A stretch of 27,355 nucleotides of DNA from Flavobacteriaceae bacterium (GTDB lineage: Bacteria; Bacteroidota; Bacteroidia; Flavobacteriales; Flavobacteriaceae), in contig JAGKWW010000039.1 of assembly GCA_021151665.1 (NCBI GenBank), positions 1 through 27,355 of the forward strand, read 5' to 3'. The notes beneath the pieces were generated by a model. It worked only from the letters and a program-made list of their open reading frames with translations, was not told where the DNA came from and searched no databases. Positions 19,201 through 25,665 of the stretch are shown piece by piece. Each line of letters starts with the position of its first letter. Position 1 is the stretch's first letter. The position numbers were made by a program, and so were the translations under genes.

Positions 19201-22200
19201 TGAACCCAATGGGCTACGGCAATCCATTTACAGCTGCCGCGGTTGACGCATATTACGAATATTACGCTGTTTCTGTTTTAGACTTTAATGCCAAAGAAAA
19301 CTGGTTAGAGTTCGTTAAGAATACCTATCTGGCCAAGACTGATGTTTGCCCTACGGCGGTTATGCCTGTAACAGTGCCACCAGTTGAAAATGTTAGCGTG
19401 CCCGATGCCTGCGCCACAATGATAACCAATATTAGCGGTACCTACGCCTCTGTGCTTTGGCAGAATTACCTTGCGGCTAAGCGGGAGGAATTTAAAGAAA
19501 AATACATCGCTGCTGCTATGACGAATCTTAAGGAATCGCTTAAAAGCACCATGAATGATAAAGAGTACCAGTACACCTTGTACTATTATGACCAGGCCGG
19601 AAACCTTGTACAGACGGTTCCGCCGGAGGGAGTAAAACGTATGGCCACAGAACAGCCCGTTACAGATGCGATTGCCGCGGCGAGGTTGGGCAATGATACT
19701 AGCAACAATGCAAGTAACACCCTGCTTCCACAACACACAATGCAGACAAAATACAGGTACAACTCACTCAACCAACTGGTGTGGCAGCAAACGCCCGATG
19801 GAAACATAACTACTTTTGCTTATGACGACCTTGGGCGCATTATTGCTTCGCACAGCAAGAGGCAGGATTATTCATATTATGGGATGCCTGAACTCACATT
19901 GCCGGTTGGTATTATTAAAGATGGCGGAATTATAAAGAAAACTGACGCTGATGGCAGTACTGTACTTAAAGGAGGCAGTACTACTTACCTGATCGAAAAA
20001 GACGGTTTTGTAGAATATACCGTTCATAATGAAGACCTGGGTTCCGGTACAGAGGAGGGTATCAATACCAGAGTAAGGGTTGGCTTATCTTATTATGATG
20101 ACCCAACGAATACAAACACAGCTCGTGGGCACGTTAATTATGGGTTTGTTTCAGGCAACATCGGCTCCGATCCCAATACGTATATCTATTTACTTGACGG
20201 TACATCACAAGGAAGTACTATTTTAGCAACAGTAACTCCCAACACATCTGTAAACCCCGACACCTATTTGCTTAGGGTAGAACGGCAGGGAAGCAATATC
20301 ATAAGGACTATTTCCAAGAATGGGCAACAGATATACAGCGGTTCAATTCCGGATGCTGCAAATTCAAATAAGCCGCTAATGGTTGATTTTTCCATGCAAC
20401 GGCAAAACTCCGTAATTCGTAACCTTACAGTAGGCGTTCGCAACAATGGCGACCGCTACAGCTATACTCGTTACGACGGTATCGGCCGTATTAGTGAGGC
20501 CGGAGAGATTTACCCTTCTGGCGAAACCACCACCGCGGCGCCTGCTTTTGCAATTAACAGTGACGGTAGGCTGGAAAACTCTGCCGCTACAACTACCCCT
20601 AAACCGTTGCTGAATGAGTTCCCGGCAAATAAGCTGCGTAAAGAAGTAACCCGCACCATTTATGACAAGGCGCCTTTTGCCAATGTACCCGGAATGTTCT
20701 CTTCATATTCCGGCAGCAACACGCGGAACAGGGTTACAGGAGTGCTATATTACGACACTTATACCACAGAGGCCGATTTGCCTAATTACAATAATGCTAT
20801 CTTCTACGATTATGATGTGCATGGCAATGTGAAAGAATTGGTGCATGTAAATAACGATCCGGGATTGACAGGGCTCCAGGGGGAACATACTAGAAAAAGG
20901 ATAACGTACGACTATGACCTGATAAGCGGCAATGTAAACCGTGTAACCTACCAACCCGGCGCTGTAGACCAGTTTATTCATAAGTATGAGTATGACGCCG
21001 ACAACAGGATTGTTAATGTGTACACAAGTACGGATAATATTATTTGGGAAAAAGACGCCAATTACCAGTATTACCAGCATGGGCCACTCGCAAGGGTAGA
21101 GCTGGGCGATAAAAAAGTACAGGGGCTCGACTATATCTATACACTCCAGGGATGGCTGAAAGCGGTAAACGGCGAGCGCGCCGACCGCGATTTTGACGCA
21201 GGAAATGACGGGCTTAACGTAGCGAAGGATGCCTTTAGCTTTGCATTAAATTACTATAATGGCGACTATAAAGCGCGTGGGGGCACGGCACTTGACAGGA
21301 GAATAAGGCCATTCTCTGTAGGAGAGAATGCCGAGGGAGCGAAGAACTTGTATAATGGCAACATCAAGGAGATGGTTACTTCAATACTTGATGATACGCA
21401 GAAGCCACTGCCTACGCAGTTCAATTATTATACGTACGACCAGTTGAACCGTATTCAGGGAATGACTTCTAAGGCTTATTTCTACCACAGCACGTTGGGT
21501 AATATTGTGACAAGGAATCCTTCTCTGGAAACTTCGTATACCTACGACAGGAACGGCAACTTCCTGACGATGTTGCGCAGGTTCCCGACAAGTATAACGG
21601 CGCAGGGCACGTCCTCAGAGGCATATACCACAACTGTTATTGATAACTTTTCTTATTTGTATTACGGCGGTACTAATAAGCTGCGCCAGGTGAGGGATAT
21701 ATCGGGCTATACCGGCGATACGCAAGGCGACATTAAAACCGCCGACAACCGCCCTTATAATTATAAGTACGATGAAGTAGGGCAACTCATTAACGATTAT
21801 GGCGAAGGCCTTTCTATCGCGTGGCGTACAGACGGTAAGGTGAAAAGCGTTACCAAAGCCGATAACACCGTGATTAGCTTTGGGTATGACGGGTTAGGCA
21901 CCCGGATACAAAAGAGGGAAGCTAAGCCAGATGGCACGGTAACTACTACCTACTACGAGCGCGATGCGCAGGGCAACCCTATGGCTACCTATGAACTGAT
22001 AACAAAGCCGGGGCAGGCCAATGTATTTCACCTGGCAGAGCGCAGCATATACGGCAGCAGCAGGCTGGGCACTGAGATGGCCGACCTTAACCTGATACCA
22101 CCAACGCAAACCACACGGATGGCAACTGCTAACAGCAGCAGAACAACGAGTATGACGGCACGTATGGCCGGTACGCCTGTATTGCCTGAAACCGGAACGG

Positions 22201-25097
22201 TAGAGGGCGGATTGACATTTTCAAGCGGCGGCAATGTTTCCTGGGTTCAGCATGAGGACGATGCCGACCTTAATATTATCGAAGGAGAATATACACTTAC
22301 TAAGACTATCGAGATGCAAACGCATCTTAAGATTAATTCGGCAAGCTTTGAAAGAGGGCAAACACGCCTTATCGCAACGCTCCAAGGGCAGCAATATCCG
22401 GAAGATCATGGTCCGCAAAATAAAGGGTACCGCAGTTCTGCGCAGCTGGTGGTTACCCGTGAAGCCGATGGAAGCTACCGGCCAAAAATACGCTTGCAAA
22501 AATTCATTCGGGAAGATAACAACGGTAAAAGAAAAAAACGCTGGGGGTGGGATTATTATATATGGACGTACCAAGCCGAGTACGAGATGCAACAGACAAT
22601 TGCTACAGATGAATGGGATCTTCAGCTCTATCTTGTCCTGAATACTGCTTTAGGGAGTTACACGCCTAAAATTGTTATAAACGGGAATGAGTACCGGAAG
22701 TTTAATACTACACCAGATCATTTAACGGGTTACAACCATAATTTCTTCTACGAAGATTTTGTTCCTATGGTTCCTATTTCTCATACCATAGGGCGTAAGG
22801 TTATTGATAATTTTAACTGGAGTACGGGATTTGCCGACGATGTATTGCCTGCAGTACCAATGCAAATGTGTGATTTTACGTATAAGATAGATTCCAGCGA
22901 ACATACGTTCCTGTTTGACAAACCATCGGCCAACTACAATGAAAATACGTTTGTTAACAATCATATCTATACTTCGCAGGACGAAAAGGTTGTCAGCGAC
23001 TGGCCAATGCACTCTGCCACTACTTTCTCTACCTCTTACTGCGGCAACCCGAACCGCGACAGTGACGGAGATGGCATATACGACCCGCAGGATAACTGCC
23101 CTTTCACGTATAACCCCAACCAGCTTGATAGTGATACAGACGGCGTTGGTGATGTTTGCGATAATTGCGTCAGGCCTAACCCCAACCAACTGGACACTGA
23201 TGCAGACGGGCTTGGCGATGCCAGCTTTACTGACCCGGATGGAACTGTATTTAAATGCGACAACTGCCCTGATGTAGCCAATATCGACCAGCTTGACAGC
23301 GACCACGACGGTATTGGCGATGCGTGCGATAACTGCCCTTACATAGCCAATCCTGACCAAAAGGATACGGACCATGACGGGATAGGTGACGTTTGTGAGG
23401 GCGATGAGCAGGGTATAGGAACACACGTTGCAGTAGGCGACCCGAAGGAATATTCCCGCAAGGTAGGCGATAAGCGCTATGAGCTGAGCAACCACCTAGG
23501 CAACGTGTTGGATGTAATAACCGACCGTAAGCTGATTGGCGGGGGGCGCACCACTACGCAGCTGTACAGTTACGATTTCTCTACCGGCCTACAGGGCTGG
23601 ACGGCCTCTGGCGATGTACAGGCGCCGCTTGTTACAGAGAACGGAAGGGCTAAGGTAACAGGGCATAAAAACACGATAGGCGTAGAGCGCGAAGTAACAC
23701 TTACCGCCCCGGGTACATACCTGTTCACTGCGGAGGTAGACAAGACGAACTTTACACCACAGGTAAGCTTTTATTTGAACTTTGGCAATAATGCCAGCAC
23801 GGTAAACGTACACACTTATGCGGTGACGGGGCTTGGTGTAAAATACATCACTACGGCAGTTACCCTTACCGGCTCAGGTTCTGCAACCTATAGCCTGAAG
23901 GTGCGCCGCACATCGGGTAGCGTAGATAATGAGCCCGACCAGACCTTTTATGTGGATAATATCACGGTAAGCCAGATAACCGATAACCTAACAGCCGGCC
24001 TGCAGCCTGATGTGATGGAATACCACGATTACGACCCGTTTGGGATGCAGGTTGCTCAGCGGTCTACGCCATTGGGTAAGTATAGATATGGGTTCCAAGG
24101 GCAGGAGAAGGATAATGAAATAAAGGGTGAAGGAAAACACATTAGTTTTGGAAATTATGGCTTAGATGTGAGAACTGGAAGGAGGTGGAATATGGATCCA
24201 GTTATGAATTCTTCGGTATCATCATATGCGGTTTTCAATGATAATCCATTGAGATTTGTAGATCCGACAGGAGAAGCGCCTTATGATTGGATCAAAAATA
24301 AAAATGGCATATATCAATGGGATTCTAATGTATCAAGTAAGGCTAATACACCCGCCGGCTACACTTATGTAGGAAAGAGTATTGGCGATGTTCAAAAAGA
24401 TTATAAGAGAAGTCATCCTATTTTGTCATTTTTCGGTTTTAACCCTAGTATAGGTCCGGAGAGAGGCACGTGGTCTGGAGAAATCACAGTTCCAGAAGAT
24501 AAAAATTCTTGGGGGGCGAATTGGAGTCATCTTAAGCGAGGTGCACCAGGCGAACGTGCGATATATGAATTTGCTAATGGTCTGAATGTTGTAGTCCAAA
24601 TGGCATTAGCTAGGTCCGTTAGCGATAGCTCGATGAGAAATTTAGATGGATCTTCAACAACTACAGAGCAAGGAATTTTAGGGCTATATTCCACTGCGGG
24701 TACATTTGCACCATTAAAAACTCCAACATTCACTAGGACAGGTACAGGATTTAGGGCCTTGAGTGAAGAATATGCCGAGTCAACAATTGCAAATGGTTTT
24801 TATAGATCGGGTAATGCTGGTCGTTTAGGGAATGATGGAATATATATAAATAATACAGTAGAAGGGGCACTGAAAGAATTTTATCATCATAACCCTAGTG
24901 GTACCCCCGCATTATTCGAGGTCAAATATCCATTAAGTCGACCTCTTTATATAGATCCCCCAAGTGGCTATTTTAAATCACCCCTTCCATTTACTCAGGA
25001 TGCTAATATTTTAATTGCACCGTCCGTTAGAGCACCAGGTACATCAAATCTATTAATCAGAGAAGGTGCCACAGTAGGTAAACAAATTAAGCTTTAA
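13203..25097 (+). CDS. giant RHS/YD-repeat polymorphic toxin
   Basis: This 3964-residue protein begins with a signal peptide (about 1-20, ending GIGACA). Beta domains follow, then a region at about 320-410 (YFDGTLRNRQTV, YDNQGRP) like the N-terminal domain of Bacteroidota RHS proteins (DUF6443 type, from memory). Residues 730-1300 are Cys-rich with family landmarks (PTGQYG, WANSLLRYHPEYYYYDYR). Cys-bounded modules occupy about 1299-1925. YD repeats begin near 2120 (YYYDQAGNLVQTVPPEG) and are interrupted by a lectin-like insert (about 2222-2416). The strongest shell landmarks are YTLQGWLKAVNG, IYGSSRLG, YELSNHLGNVL and YDPFGMQ. A second insert and five thrombospondin type 3 calcium-binding repeats (about 3286-3399) lie between the last-named landmarks, and a further jelly-roll at about 3455-3596. 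The core ends NPLRFVDPTG (about 3680-3690), the usual Rhs cleavage-type signature, followed by a 270-residue toxin domain. In Rhs/TcC proteins the shell encloses and releases the C-terminal toxin. Confidence 0.9.
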   Translation: MLRKLFSLLFTAFIGIGACAKDIEVSQKVVASSFSSTNCSNFSVSDPVYGSQSYGNYKSIDPAMYIHLGFDDNYLDAVGRAEVYTCTVIFDVKWNKLNGEEVILQDQTLQIVHNYTTDGSSMASLVDRMVYKIPGAHKACISNIRATYTNASGQTVAVTASTVYLELKFKTTRYFNLRDNNTLNLISQLVTYNGTQPDIVASSGTSGMHDELRVSWTEGNPVNQVPLRAEYYEIEWTWIDNYSADSNTVLSAASIALSEQEFKRNCTRVETVQASYNIPLIYAKGYLIYRVRPVGRFLDDHNKVYFGNWSSGLAAKVTIADWPHVLTIGRAHEDGNKNWQYQSSYAEEGKKKDVISYFDGTLRNRQTVTRLNSSMQSVVGEVLYDNQGRPAIEVLPVPLQQSSVRYFDRLNLAENGTSIFNHTYFDWESTGTSCVTPAVPGMSTNAGASRYYSASGTVIPGTFQDFVPNAEMYPFSQIEYTPDNTGRISRKGGVGVNHQLGSGHEIRYLYSTPLPKELDRLFGYKVGYANRYKKNTVIDPNGQVSVSYIDPQGRTIATALSGDWQVRPTEPLPDASSLSSHPLESELIAGNSRFSTGRFSALKDGIQLSSQIVAAAPGLSTVGIIYNIATTGLYSDSCLGDTNYNFLYDWSVSLKNECGTEMLEDPDLLSGTATFGAGTSGITKNYSANLTSGTYTLYKKIVVNQDAVETYADSYITLLQTPENSCYINPASFSPTNVGSTCGSTCKECEEELVKQYLDSVQSAAFQAVLDVAMPDEDLVGNTNSAERVSYIAQAKQAYIASNLSSVYSVPFTYNGTSLQYDNDGSIGQEELELYKNRFREEFETMLATCRSMCDNSAGLICTVNEQMMLADMMPTGQYGSLDGLYEVNNTSTGSSASATPTSPDPLSIYNTGNYFVNNGYTTQGEGENAQRVSNISWKHPDPENPYRNEDGNLARIEVEKLGLGLYSPEIEDTNATLEAVPGKPGFYYVKPEQLKNVSDFLNYFKGSWANSLLRYHPEYYYYDYRKKLCEVQYQNLNSETFDDIIEKANWVGISASGGISGVTLPSLLSMSKDPYFNIQYSFEDSNTKQNRRDLMYKAINDRYEGFTFQAGAQVEDLSMLEAALYTVKFSNVLLDATTRQSFRNMVHDETILAYMNGTSTPTGLPILSESEKNQVWATFANFYKSAKGKIINVYSHIYAANHEGYNGCIGNPENTDSFVTVLQPYLEFGIAEGAATNALQYNNANENSICGSVAAQYYSGKIKRFIDSDYATDSGNPDAVGDQVSTAQTNYYLQTGRCPLSFDLEAFLDGLLDTSYQAKGFLIDGFNAADMPTLTNSIIAASGATAGNTSIELNGAYTGNLLDIKVGTGTVVKLAIVNTPSFACGASYQPTWEAYHDNVFKITDIKNLTYVPGSYNATTGMYEFDAIMTFIRTSSTCTVPEEVRIHGYTPVAIGGCGFAANDPGLQPGGTVLSEESGIADVGCTKKPRFEKGLILLLNRLKAGQTPKIFLPDVPLVASSSGLTIDSYGYGGSILPEVLGDAELVGHWVATGQDTFQIISSGTTLAYMHFTTPIVLSAIKKFTAARIISNASGQPVGLKLTYLNSSNTYSVINGSIYKDGSQEPLDFNCVCTEQQSLKHVAETAFLNVLRTVSVNSSEYTASYATYENASQPAIKQVAPFLMGDNLKINSFSTDFGEGVGIRFDFAKDGCTFALPLSDDLNSPIVSHITQFSNFRILSVDAQHIMQFEVMVHYSGFSFENSNEETVTVPAGVRKFEGKVHCVYIKCDDTDTIQNNLASLFTTIISDIEANTLPTNYSPGDFSVLAEYLGSEANVNATNFYIVNNSSGSQLGFEFGTGCSVILDLPWNSFGEITSITEVIVDQDSKTFTLNGEFSGGKTFSATGSVTCLTMPNCTVEVQVPCTHCVPQLPALVTCGEGWQAYQQLHSSIQNYHGLTQAQFCGYNLQYVINDYVYYLQKFGLNNDPAALDHPAFITIQEFAMNPMGYGNPFTAAAVDAYYEYYAVSVLDFNAKENWLEFVKNTYLAKTDVCPTAVMPVTVPPVENVSVPDACATMITNISGTYASVLWQNYLAAKREEFKEKYIAAAMTNLKESLKSTMNDKEYQYTLYYYDQAGNLVQTVPPEGVKRMATEQPVTDAIAAARLGNDTSNNASNTLLPQHTMQTKYRYNSLNQLVWQQTPDGNITTFAYDDLGRIIASHSKRQDYSYYGMPELTLPVGIIKDGGIIKKTDADGSTVLKGGSTTYLIEKDGFVEYTVHNEDLGSGTEEGINTRVRVGLSYYDDPTNTNTARGHVNYGFVSGNIGSDPNTYIYLLDGTSQGSTILATVTPNTSVNPDTYLLRVERQGSNIIRTISKNGQQIYSGSIPDAANSNKPLMVDFSMQRQNSVIRNLTVGVRNNGDRYSYTRYDGIGRISEAGEIYPSGETTTAAPAFAINSDGRLENSAATTTPKPLLNEFPANKLRKEVTRTIYDKAPFANVPGMFSSYSGSNTRNRVTGVLYYDTYTTEADLPNYNNAIFYDYDVHGNVKELVHVNNDPGLTGLQGEHTRKRITYDYDLISGNVNRVTYQPGAVDQFIHKYEYDADNRIVNVYTSTDNIIWEKDANYQYYQHGPLARVELGDKKVQGLDYIYTLQGWLKAVNGERADRDFDAGNDGLNVAKDAFSFALNYYNGDYKARGGTALDRRIRPFSVGENAEGAKNLYNGNIKEMVTSILDDTQKPLPTQFNYYTYDQLNRIQGMTSKAYFYHSTLGNIVTRNPSLETSYTYDRNGNFLTMLRRFPTSITAQGTSSEAYTTTVIDNFSYLYYGGTNKLRQVRDISGYTGDTQGDIKTADNRPYNYKYDEVGQLINDYGEGLSIAWRTDGKVKSVTKADNTVISFGYDGLGTRIQKREAKPDGTVTTTYYERDAQGNPMATYELITKPGQANVFHLAERSIYGSSRLGTEMADLNLIPPTQTTRMATANSSRTTSMTARMAGTPVLPETGTVEGGLTFSSGGNVSWVQHEDDADLNIIEGEYTLTKTIEMQTHLKINSASFERGQTRLIATLQGQQYPEDHGPQNKGYRSSAQLVVTREADGSYRPKIRLQKFIREDNNGKRKKRWGWDYYIWTYQAEYEMQQTIATDEWDLQLYLVLNTALGSYTPKIVINGNEYRKFNTTPDHLTGYNHNFFYEDFVPMVPISHTIGRKVIDNFNWSTGFADDVLPAVPMQMCDFTYKIDSSEHTFLFDKPSANYNENTFVNNHIYTSQDEKVVSDWPMHSATTFSTSYCGNPNRDSDGDGIYDPQDNCPFTYNPNQLDSDTDGVGDVCDNCVRPNPNQLDTDADGLGDASFTDPDGTVFKCDNCPDVANIDQLDSDHDGIGDACDNCPYIANPDQKDTDHDGIGDVCEGDEQGIGTHVAVGDPKEYSRKVGDKRYELSNHLGNVLDVITDRKLIGGGRTTTQLYSYDFSTGLQGWTASGDVQAPLVTENGRAKVTGHKNTIGVEREVTLTAPGTYLFTAEVDKTNFTPQVSFYLNFGNNASTVNVHTYAVTGLGVKYITTAVTLTGSGSATYSLKVRRTSGSVDNEPDQTFYVDNITVSQITDNLTAGLQPDVMEYHDYDPFGMQVAQRSTPLGKYRYGFQGQEKDNEIKGEGKHISFGNYGLDVRTGRRWNMDPVMNSSVSSYAVFNDNPLRFVDPTGEAPYDWIKNKNGIYQWDSNVSSKANTPAGYTYVGKSIGDVQKDYKRSHPILSFFGFNPSIGPERGTWSGEITVPEDKNSWGANWSHLKRGAPGERAIYEFANGLNVVVQMALARSVSDSSMRNLDGSSTTTEQGILGLYSTAGTFAPLKTPTFTRTGTGFRALSEEYAESTIANGFYRSGNAGRLGNDGIYINNTVEGALKEFYHHNPSGTPALFEVKYPLSRPLYIDPPSGYFKSPLPFTQDANILIAPSVRAPGTSNLLIREGATVGKQIKL
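17097..18970 (+). repeat. tandem Cys-bounded modules inside the RHS protein
   Basis: Units begin at Cys codons near 17097, 17652, 18093 and 18558, about 147-185 codons apart. Each starts with a helix (LEAFLDGLL, KGLILLLNRL, VAETAFLNVL, LASLFTTII) and carries strands such as GLKLTYL, GIRFDFAKDGC or LGFEFGTGC. The last unit (CDDTDTIQNNL, FSVLAEYLG, LGFEFGTGC) resembles the modules at 8758-11208 in the adhesin-like gene (CTETN, LTALAPYI, ISFSF). The PKD-like units seen there are absent here. Confidence 0.6.
19563..22080 (+). other. YD-repeat shell of the RHS protein
   Basis: Typical YD units include LYYYDQAGNLVQTVPPEG, TKYRYNSLNQLVWQQTPDG, FAYDDLGRI, YTYDRNGNFLTML, YKYDEVGQLINDYGEG and FGYDGLGTRIQK. 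The stretch with YTLQGWLKAVNG is a landmark of Bacteroidota RHS cores. At about 19866-20450 the repeats are interrupted by an insert of roughly 195 residues with jelly-roll or lectin character, after which they resume with YTRYDGIGRISEAG. In Tc and Rhs proteins these repeats wind into the wall of a hollow cocoon. Confidence 0.85.
23053..23399 (+). repeat. thrombospondin type 3 calcium-binding repeats
   Basis: Five D-x-D-x-D-G units are visible (DSDGDGIYD, DSDTDGVGD, DTDADGLGD, DSDHDGIGD, DTDHDGIGD), separated by C-[DV]-N-C-P-type linkers. These bind calcium and form rigid rods in known proteins. Here they are inserted between the RHS landmarks IYGSSRLG and YELSNHLGNVL, which are normally near neighbours. 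Confidence 0.9.
23385..24124 (+). repeat. duplicated RHS core segment, copy A (in the main gene)
   Basis: This stretch is repeated downstream with an offset of about 2280 nt. From the codons for EGDEQGIGT through NHLGNVLDV the two copies differ at only about five of the first 118 aligned bases. Identity is also high from DNITVS to GFQGQEKDNEIKG. The jelly-roll domain between them is clearly more diverged. After the codons for GFQGQEKDNEIKG the copies lose resemblance. Confidence 0.9.
24282..25094 (+). other. C-terminal toxin domain of the main RHS protein, unassigned (possibly ADP-ribosyltransferase-like)
   Basis: The 270 or so residues after NPLRFVDPTG are the variable tip, where polymorphic toxins carry their effector. 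The last 115 residues read FRALSEEYAESTIANGFYRS, then LGNDGIYINN, then PALFEVKYPLSRPLYIDP. An initial Arg-containing strand, a helix ending in Gly, and a G-[ND]-x-G-[IV]-Y strand recall the ADP-ribosyltransferase fold of some Rhs tips, but the full catalytic set is not clear. Base composition is lower in GC than the shell (two sampled 60-nt lines give 35-38% against 52% at 21781). The preceding 150 residues (YDWIKNKNGIYQWDSN onward) look like a linker or pre-toxin segment. Confidence 0.55.
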
Positions 25098-25448
25098 ATG
25101 AAAAAGATTAAAATCAGATGCGTTACACATTTCATAAACTTGAAAAAATATTTCAACGTCCCACTATTATTAGTTTTAGATGGCGGTTGGGCAAATTTAA
25201 GTTTATATATATGTAGAAAATGTGGCGAATTATTTGTCAAGGACGAAATTACCGATATTACAACTTTACATGTAAAATCATGTCCAATTTGTAAACAGCT
25301 GTTGCAAACATCTCTTTTACCCTATCCTGAGTCAATTAGAGTAGGGAATGGCGAGATATTAAATGTACCAAAAGAAGTTATTGATAGTTATTATCATTAC
25401 ATCGATATCGATAAAATTGATATATACGAATTATTTAAATTGTATTGA
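25098..25448 (+). CDS. candidate immunity protein with a zinc ribbon
   Basis: The ATG follows the RHS stop codon with no gap (TAAATG), the position where polymorphic-toxin loci carry the cognate immunity gene. The 116-residue product has no signal peptide, so it probably acts in the cytoplasm. It carries two CxxC knuckles (C39/C42 and C62/C65) that look like a zinc ribbon, and a C-terminal acidic helix rich in Tyr, Ile and Asp. The DNA is very AT-rich (11 G/C in the 60 nt from 25381), like the adjoining toxin tip and unlike the shell, which fits transfer of toxin and immunity as a unit. I do not recognise the family; immunity is inferred from position, size and composition. Confidence 0.6.
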   Translation: MKKIKIRCVTHFINLKKYFNVPLLLVLDGGWANLSLYICRKCGELFVKDEITDITTLHVKSCPICKQLLQTSLLPYPESIRVGNGEILNVPKEVIDSYYHYIDIDKIDIYELFKLY

Positions 25449-25499
25449 TCAAATTAGATACGGCAAAAAAACAAAAAAATGGCTTTACACTCCTTTCTG

Positions 25500-25526
25500 T
25501 TAATAAGAAGCATTGCTTTTTATTAA
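25500..25526 (+). terminator. hairpin after the immunity gene, likely terminator
   Basis: A 12-bp stem with a 3-nt loop is formed by 25500-25511 and 25515-25526, with one G-T pair (25507 with 25519). The core is AAGC-ATT-GCTT, and the downstream arm carries a run of five T. It lies 52 nt after the stop codon of the immunity gene and before the displaced cassette, so it could end the operon transcript. The stem is AT-rich and near-symmetrical, so it could work in either direction. Confidence 0.5.
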
Positions 25527-25543
25527 GACAAATCATTCCCCAT

Positions 25544-25634
25544 AGCCCTGATGGCAGCGGCATCCTGCCTGCAAGGCAGATACAGCGGACAGCAGGTATG
25601 GCGTATATAGAGACGCACAAGCGATGGCTGCTGC
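25544..25634 (+). ncRNA. Flavo-1-like intergenic RNA element (candidate)
   Basis: The sequence AGCCCTGATGGCAGCGGCAT, then a hairpin (CTGCCT-GCA-AGGCAG, 25565-25579), then GATACAGCGGACAGCAGG matches the layout I remember for the Flavo-1 motif, a structured element scattered in flavobacterial intergenic regions with unknown function. An outer pairing of CAGCAG (25590-25595) with CTGCTG (25628-25633) closes the unit. Strand is given as the orientation that reads AGCCCTGAT. The assignment is from memory and needs a covariance-model search. Confidence 0.4.
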
Positions 25635-25665
25635 AAATGTTCTTTGAAAAAAAATTAATGCCATC

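Noticed and set aside
22722..23495. A 257-codon open frame on the minus strand.
   Set aside because: It lies opposite the RHS gene across the calcium-binding repeats; the regular GAC/GAT-rich repeats leave the opposite strand free of stops. It has no independent start context and encodes low-complexity Val/Ile-rich sequence.
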